From the NCBI GenBank assembly GCA_964486625.1, contig CAZANW010000020.1, positions 1 through 27,941 of the forward strand: a stretch of 27,941 nucleotides of DNA, written 5' to 3'. The position numbers were made by a program, and so were the translations under genes. Below, one piece after another: positions 1-6,700 of this stretch. A model generated the notes under the pieces. That model searched no databases. It saw only the letters and a program-made list of their open reading frames with translations, and was not told the DNA's origin. This DNA comes from JAWCQZ01 sp964486625. Its GTDB lineage: Archaea; Halobacteriota; Syntropharchaeia; JACQPP01. The stretch's first letter is position 1. Each line of letters begins with the position of its first letter.

Positions 1-86
1 ACCGGGAAGAGGCCGACGAGGACGACGAGCGCCCGGTCGATGAGGAGGGCCGCGAGCCGCGCCTTCAGACCGGCGGGCTCGGGCAT
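1..86 (-). CDS. RDD-like membrane protein, N-terminal fragment (runs off left edge)
   Basis: Reading leftwards from the ATG at 84-86, the frame stays open to the window edge and gives 28 residues. The visible part has a short polar start (MPEPAG), then KARLAALLIDRALVVLVGLF, an Arg-Leu-Ala-Ala-Leu-Leu-Ile-Asp stretch leading into a hydrophobic segment. RDD-family membrane proteins typically begin with an Arg near the start of the first helix and an Asp inside it, which fits. An AT-rich stretch at 113-118, about 28 nt upstream, could be its TATA box. Only the first helix is visible, so another membrane protein cannot be excluded. Confidence 0.45.
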   Translation of the reverse strand, partial: MPEPAGLKARLAALLIDRALVVLVGLFP

Positions 87-139
87 GGGATGAGGGTTCC
101 TGCTGATGGCCCAAAAATCTGACGGAGCGGCGGGGGGCC

Positions 140-313
140 GACAACTGCTGGAAGAACAACATCAATCCGCGGGGCGTGACCAGCGACCCGACCGGGCTCC
201 CGGAGTGCGGCGGGCTCCAGTGGCCGCGGCAGCCGGACCTGGTGAAGAGCGTCTCCCTGCTCCTCTGCGCTTCGTGGTCGCGAACCAACCATCACCCGTG
301 GGGGCGCGCCTGA
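140..313 (+). pseudogene. Possible remnant of a secreted beta-helix type protein (C-terminal end)
   Basis: This frame is open from 107 to a TGA at 311-313 but has no start codon. It begins DNCWKNNINPRG and continues with TSDPTGLPECGG. Cys-Trp followed by Asn, then a Pro-Leu-Pro-x-Cys pattern, resembles the C-terminal signature of right-handed parallel beta-helix proteins, where a CW and a LPxC cysteine sit near the end. That resemblance is from memory of the family and is weak. The 87-392 gap holds nothing else I can recognise. It may be a decayed gene end or simply an open frame in GC-rich DNA. Confidence 0.25.
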
Positions 314-392
314 GTGGAGAGCCCGCGGGCTCCGGTGGGGACGTGAATCATGCAAAATAAAGGTGCAAAGTGAAAACACCGGGCTGGAGCGC

Positions 393-629
393 CTATGGTT
401 TCTGCCCGGCGCCCTTCTGCATCCTCTCCAGCAGTTTCATGACGCGGGCGTCCTGGGCCGTGCGGCCCAGCTCGTAGACCTCGTGGCCCGAGCCGAGCAT
501 CTGAGACTTGGTCCGGGCCAGGGCGGCCTTGGCCTCCGCCTCGCTGGCGAAAACCGCTTCGAAGCCATCGGCGGGGTGGGCCTCCCCGGAGGTGACCTCC
601 ACCCGGAGGCGGAAGAGGCGCTCGACCAT
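393..629 (-). CDS. Small hypothetical protein, 78 aa
   Basis: A short soluble acidic/basic mixed protein starting MVERLFRLRVEV and ending AGQKP before a TAG. The first third looks like a beta strand with a loop. The middle is a helix rich in Ala, Glu and Lys (ASEAEAKAALARTKSQM), followed by a second helical part (DARVMKLLERMQKG). It has no signal peptide or membrane segment. The start at 627-629 is preceded by a strong Shine-Dalgarno-like GGAGG and by a TATA-like CTATAT (652-658) about 26 nt upstream, so I trust it as a gene. It diverges from the giant surface-protein gene. I do not recognise the family. Confidence 0.7.
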   Translation of the reverse strand: MVERLFRLRVEVTSGEAHPADGFEAVFASEAEAKAALARTKSQMLGSGHEVYELGRTAQDARVMKLLERMQKGAGQKP

Positions 630-651
630 CCCCCTCCTTCGCGGCCCCGGG

Positions 652-658
652 CATATAG
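652..658 (-). promoter_or_regulatory. TATA-like box for the 78-aa gene
   Basis: Minus-strand CTATATG lies about 26 nt upstream of the ATG at 629 in otherwise GC-rich DNA. The spacing suits an archaeal TATA box with a very short or absent leader. Confidence 0.5.
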
Positions 659-724
659 GGCCCGCGCCCGCAGTTCCGGGCTGTTTGGCGTCCGCACGCT
701 CGGTTTCACCACCGTTCCAGGGAG

Positions 725-733
725 CTTTTAAAT
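725..733 (+). promoter_or_regulatory. TATA box of the surface-protein operon
   Basis: CTTTTAAAT preceded by GGGAG is centred about 31 nt upstream of the ATG at 760. There is no Shine-Dalgarno sequence before that ATG, so a leaderless transcript is likely. This supports the start at 760 over an earlier in-frame position. Confidence 0.6.
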
Positions 734-759
734 GGCGAAACGCCGGTTTTCCAGCGTCC

Positions 760-3700
760 ATGGGACCGGAGGGGCGATTCGGGCTCACGCTGCTTCTTCT
801 GGCGTTCCTCCTTTCCCCCGTCGCGGCCACCCACTCCGACGTGAGCGTCGGCCTCAACAAGTCGGCCTACTGCACCTCCGACGGCTACCTGGGGGTCTCG
901 GGGCGCGTTCTGACCCACGACGGCACGGCCCCGGGCGCCGGGAAGAACGTGACCCTCGACCTCTACCACAGCGCTTCCGCCGAGAGCAAGCAGTTCCTCC
1001 AGAGCACGGTGGTGGACTTGGTGCCCTCCACGGGCAACTTCACCAACGACACCCTCGCCGTCCCCGCCGGCACCCAGGGGAAGCACTTCATCCAGGCGAC
1101 CTACGTCGGGACCAACAAGAACTGGACCGCCAAGGTCACTTTCCTGGTCCTCCCGAAGTGCGTGGACTCCTACACGGCGTCCACGGATAAATCGGTCTAT
1201 GCCCCCGGGGAGAAGATGGTGCTGACGGGCACCGCCCTGCGGAAGGTCCAGGGCGTCACCGAGGGGGTCCCGGGGCTCAACCCCCTCGAGCTCCGGGTGG
1301 CGGACGGCGACGGGGCCACGGTCTATTCGGGGACCTGCGGCCCCACCGACAGCGCCGGGTCGTGCAACGTCACCGCCACGGCACCGGCGTCCGCAGGGAC
1401 CTACTGGTTCGATGTGAACAACTCCTCCACCACCAGTTTCCAGGTCCTCCCCTTCGAGGTCAGCACCACCCCCTACGACAGCAAGACCAAACTCCCCACG
1501 GTAAAGTTCGCTCCCGGGGACACCCTCCGGATTTCGGTGGCGGTGACGGTGGGCGGCAACCCGCCGACCTCCGGGACCTACACCGTCATGGCCAACAGCG
1601 CCATCCTGAGCGAGGCGGGGAGCCTGGTCAAGAACTACGGCCCCATCACCCTGACGGGAGCCGAAACGTCGCCCTACGTGGGCTCCGCCGACATCACCCT
1701 GAAATCCGCCGATTTCCCGAACGGGAACTACAAGATTGTCACCAACGTCTCTTCCGGCGCTTCCACGGTCTCCGCATTCGCCTATTTCACGGTGACCTCC
1801 TACACCCTCGAACTCCTGCCCCTGAAGAACGGCGGCTTCCTCCCCGGTTCCACGACGGCGTTCACGAACACGGAAGTTCGCTACGGGGCGCGCCTCATCA
1901 GCGCGAACAAGACCTCTGTCAACGTCACGGGCTCGGGCGGGAGTGTCAACGGGGCCATCCTCGATGCGCAGGGCAACCCGTTGCCCATCCCGGTGGGCAA
2001 CTCCTCCAACTCCTCCCTCGTGACCGCCGAAGGCACCACGGTCAGCGGCTACCGGATGAACTTCACCACCCCCGCCGCGCCCGGGACCTACACCCTGAAC
2101 GTCAACGCCACCTACCAGAACCGCACCTACAAGGAAACGGTGGTCTTCCGGGTCACCAACCTCTTCGCCCGCGCGGTCCCGGTGGACGGGAAGGGGCAGG
2201 GCCGGCAGGCATTCAACGGGCGCGAATACCTCTATTTGAACGTTTCTCTCTATCAGTCCGTCAACGGGGTCCCGGTCGAAATCCCGGCCACCTCCATCCT
2301 CCTGAAGGAGGTGCGCAACGCCACCGGGAACGCGTTCGCCTACGCGCAGAACGACAACTGGCAGGGAGACGACCTCGCCAAACTCGAGTGGCGGAACAAC
2401 ACCACCCCCCTCGTCCGCCTGAAACTCGACAACCCCGGCCGGGGGGGAGACTACACGGCGGTTCTCTTCGTGGCCAACGGGGCCAACGAGACGCGGGCCA
2501 GGGCCGCCATCCGCATCGAGCCCTACTGCGTGAGCCTCGCGTGGGGGGAGAACCGGTTCCAGTATTCGACCCAGGAGAACGTCACCCTCCGGTTGAACGT
2601 GCAGGAGGCGAGTTACGGGCAGGCTCAGGCGGGCAATGGCGGGGGAGGGCCCCAGCCCGCCACAGGCGGCGGGGGCGGGTTCGGGGATTGCCCCGGCTCC
2701 CAGGCCGTCTCGGGGGCCACCGTCACCTTCCTCCGCCTGAACAACGACCGCTCCAACCAGCCCCTGAACCTGGACAACCTGACCGTCGTCTGCACATCGA
2801 CCGACTCATCCGGAAGCTCCACATGCACGCTCGCCCCGGCCGGGGGCAAGTGGTCCACCGGGTTCTACAGCGCGGAACTGCTCGTGACCGGCTCCGACGG
2901 GGTATCGACCGGCAACGGCTACGCCTTCTTCGAGGTCCGGGAGTTCTACATCTGGGCGTTCCCCATCAACCCGGCCGACCCCGCCAACTTCTACTGGTGG
3001 TTCAACCGCACGGCCAACGTCTCCTTCCGGGTGAAGATGTATGACGCCTTCGGGGGCGGCTTCGACCCGTGGGCGGGCGGCGGCGCCCAAGGCGGCCTGA
3101 AGGGGAAGGTCCAGGTCAACTCCATCTTCTACCACGGGACCGCCGGGGAGTGGCTCTGGCCGCCCGTCGAACTCCCCTACAGCGGGACCCTGCCCAACGC
3201 CACCATCAACGGAACCGGCACGGGGCTCCTCAACCTGACCGTCCCGATGAACGGCAGCAACGTCACCGGCTGGAAGCCGGGCATCTACTCGGTGGCCCTC
3301 CAGGGCACCACCGACGACGGCCGGGTGGACTACGGGGAGGGGTGGTTCGAGGTCCGCATCTGGGACGCCGGGGCCTGGCCGGTGGACGCCGAGGCCCTGC
3401 TGGCGAACTCCGGGGAGAGCCTCGATTGGAAGGACGCCTACCTCCCGAACCAGTCGGTGACCCTCTACATCAACATCCGGAACCTGCCGGCCCAGCCCTG
3501 GCTCTACACCCCGCCGGGGGAGAACCTCACCTGCCAGACCCCGCCCCCGGGCCTCCAGTTCGTCGAGGCCACCGTGAAGAGAATCACCGACTTCTCCTCC
3601 TGGCCCCCAAGGGACGTAGACTCCTCCATCTACACGGCGAGCCCCGCGCACCTCTCCGTTTCCACCTCCGCCGGGAACCCCCAGAGCCCCAAGAAGCCCT

Positions 3701-6700
3701 CCGAGGCGGTCTGGCTCAAACTGCAGCCCGACAAGAAGTGGCCCTCCGGCTGGTACTCGGTGGTCCTCGACCTCCACGGCAACCCCGACTGCGGCAACGA
3801 GACCGCTTGGGGCTGGTTCCAGATCCGGCCCTTCTACGCCACCGCCCAGATGGTGAACGCCCAGAACGTCTCCGTGTGGCAGACGAAGGGTGCCGGACCC
3901 CTGTGGCTCAACGTGACCACCACGCGGAACCAGCCCTGGTGGCCCCCGTCGTGTGTCGGGTGCCAGCCCTGGGTCCCCCTGGACGCCGCCGGGCCCATCC
4001 CCACCACCATCCAGGAGATGGCCCTCAACTCCTTCAGCATGGCCACCGAGTCCTTCCGTCGGCTCAACATGTCGGCCGACGACTTCCCGGACAACTTCAG
4101 CGCGGGCCGCCTCTTCATCCCCGGCCAGGCCAACGTGAGCTTGACCTACCAGGGGAACCCCGCGCTCCGCTGGCCCTCGGGCTGGTACAGCGGCACCGTC
4201 ACCCTGAACGACAGCAACGGCGACGCCGGCTCCACCTGGCTCGGCTTCGAGGTCCGGCCCTTCGTGCTCCTGGCGCAGACCGTGGACAACAACGGCATGC
4301 CGCTGTCCGAGGTCCCCTCGAACTCTCCCGTGAGGGTGAACCTCACCTTCCGCGACCCGGACCTCTTCTCCTGGTCGGACCCCCAGAACGCCAGCAGCCT
4401 GCTCGCCGGGGCGTTCACCGTCGAGAGCGTCAAGGACCAGCGGTGGTTCCCCTTCTTCAGCGAGACCTCTGTCACCTACGACAAGGTTCCCCCGGCCACG
4501 GTCTCCAACTCCGGGGGCGGCAACATTACCCTGAGCCCGCCGGGCGGCGCCTGGAGCAGCGGCTGGAACAACCTCCGCGTCGTGGCGAAGGACAGCCAGG
4601 GCGGGACCGCCGAGGGGTGGGCCTGGTTCAACGCCGTCCCCTACCGGGCGAGCGTGCTCTGCGTGAAGGAGGAGGGGCAGGCCGGCTGCCCCGGCGTCTG
4701 GCCCGTCAACGTGGACACCGGGAAGAAGGTCCTCGTCCAGGTCCGGCTGGAGAACCCCACGGACATGAGCGACGCCACGGGACACCTCGCCAAGGTGTCC
4801 GAGAACTGGCCCGTTCCCCGCACCTTCGCCAGCCCCAACTCCACCGTCACCGGGACCCAGTGGATCGAGGTCAACCCCTCCGGCACCGACCCGGGAGCGT
4901 GGGACATCGGCTCCCACTCCCTCTCCCTCCAGTTCACGGAGGGGCCCGAGATATGGGCCTCCTTCAATGCGGTCGGGCTGCAGGGCAACGCGTGGCCCGC
5001 GTCGTGGGCCTACAACAAGGACCAGCCCGTTTTCTTCAACTTCTCCAGTCCCGCCGTGACGAAGGGCGGCCAGCCCGTCTGCTTCTCGGTGGCCGGGGTC
5101 AGGACAGTGAACTGGAAGGAGTCGGGCTACGCCCCGAACTTCGTCACCGTGTCGCCCGGCAGGCTCCACCTCTCCAACGCCACCACGGCCAACGTCACGG
5201 GCGACATCTGCGACCCCGGGGTTTATCTGAGGGTGGACCCGCCCGACGGCGGCTGGACGAAGGGGGACTACGGGGCGGAAATCACGGTCCAGAGCGGGGC
5301 TTCCAAGGGCGAGATTTGGCCCTGGTTCAACATCGTGGTCCCGGGCCTCGCATTCTCCTACCCCCTCGGCGGCGAGCAAATCAAGGGGTTCGTCCAGGTG
5401 AACGCCAACACTTTCGACGACCCCAACTGCGACGCCAAGGAGGTGCGGTTCTACTATAACGCGGGCCCCGTTTACACGGACGCCGACACCCTCATCGGGA
5501 ACTACAGCACCCAATGGTGCAACAACGGGTGGGGCGTGGGCTGGTCCATCGCCAATCTCTCCGCGGGGGCCTACAAACTCCGGGCGAAGGCGCTCAGCGG
5601 CGCGGGGGTCGAGGTGGCGAGCGCGGAGACGGGGGAGGTCACGGTGCTCGACCCCAGCGCCCTCCCCGCCGCCTTCAGCGGCGCCTACTCCTGGACGGGG
5701 AGGTATGCCAACGGGACCGCCGCAGCTGCGGGAATCGACGTGGTCCAGGCCCGGGTGGGCCTCCTGGTCCGGACCGGCGGATTCTACTCCATCAACGGCT
5801 GCCTCTACGGCGACGACTGGGGGGTGTGGGTCGGCTGCAACTGGACCACCTTCAACGCCCCCTCCTACAACTTCTACGCTCCCAAACGGGTCTCCTCAAC
5901 CTCCACCCCGGGAAGCGTCCAGCTCCCGAACAACACCACCTTCGTCATCGGGGACCAGGACGTCACATTCATGGGCCTCACAGGCTCGGACGGAGGCAGG
6001 AACCCCTGCGCCGCGGGCGCCCTCATGGGTCAGGTCAACACGCAGACGCAAGCCAGCGGCCCGTTCTCCATCACGCTGAACGTGACCACCGCCGCGATGG
6101 CCGGCCTCATCCCCGGGCCCTACACCCTCGTCTGCAACGGCGAGAGCAACGGCACCGTGACGGCGCTGTCGGTCCCCCCGCCCCAGACCGCGGAGGCTGT
6201 GCTGGAGTTCGACGGCAAGCCCCTCGCGTCGGGCGGCTACGTGAACAAGAACCTCACCCTGACCGGGCTCAACCTGCAGACCGCCCTGTGCTGCCTCAAC
6301 CTCGACTGGCGCGACCGGGCCGTCCTCGGGACCTTCGATTCCTCCCAGTTCCACGCCCCCGGAGCCAAGTTCACGGCCAAGCCGCCCGTGACCGCGGACT
6401 ACCCGACGGACGTGAACGGCGGCGGCTTCGACTTCCTGAACGCCACCGTGGAGGTCCAGATCAACGAGCCGGGGACCTACACCCTGACCGCCGACCTCTA
6501 CAGCAACGTGTCGTGGCAGCCCCTGGCCCCGGCCAACAACTCGACGACCTACGGGGCGCCCGGGGTCGTCCAGGTGAACCTGACTTTCCCCGGCGGCGCC
6601 ATCCGGAGCGCAGGGCTGCCCCCCGGAACCCAGCTCTACCTGCGGAACATCCGGCTGTGGAACGCGACCCCCAACCCCTGCTTCTTCCCGCCCTTCCCGG

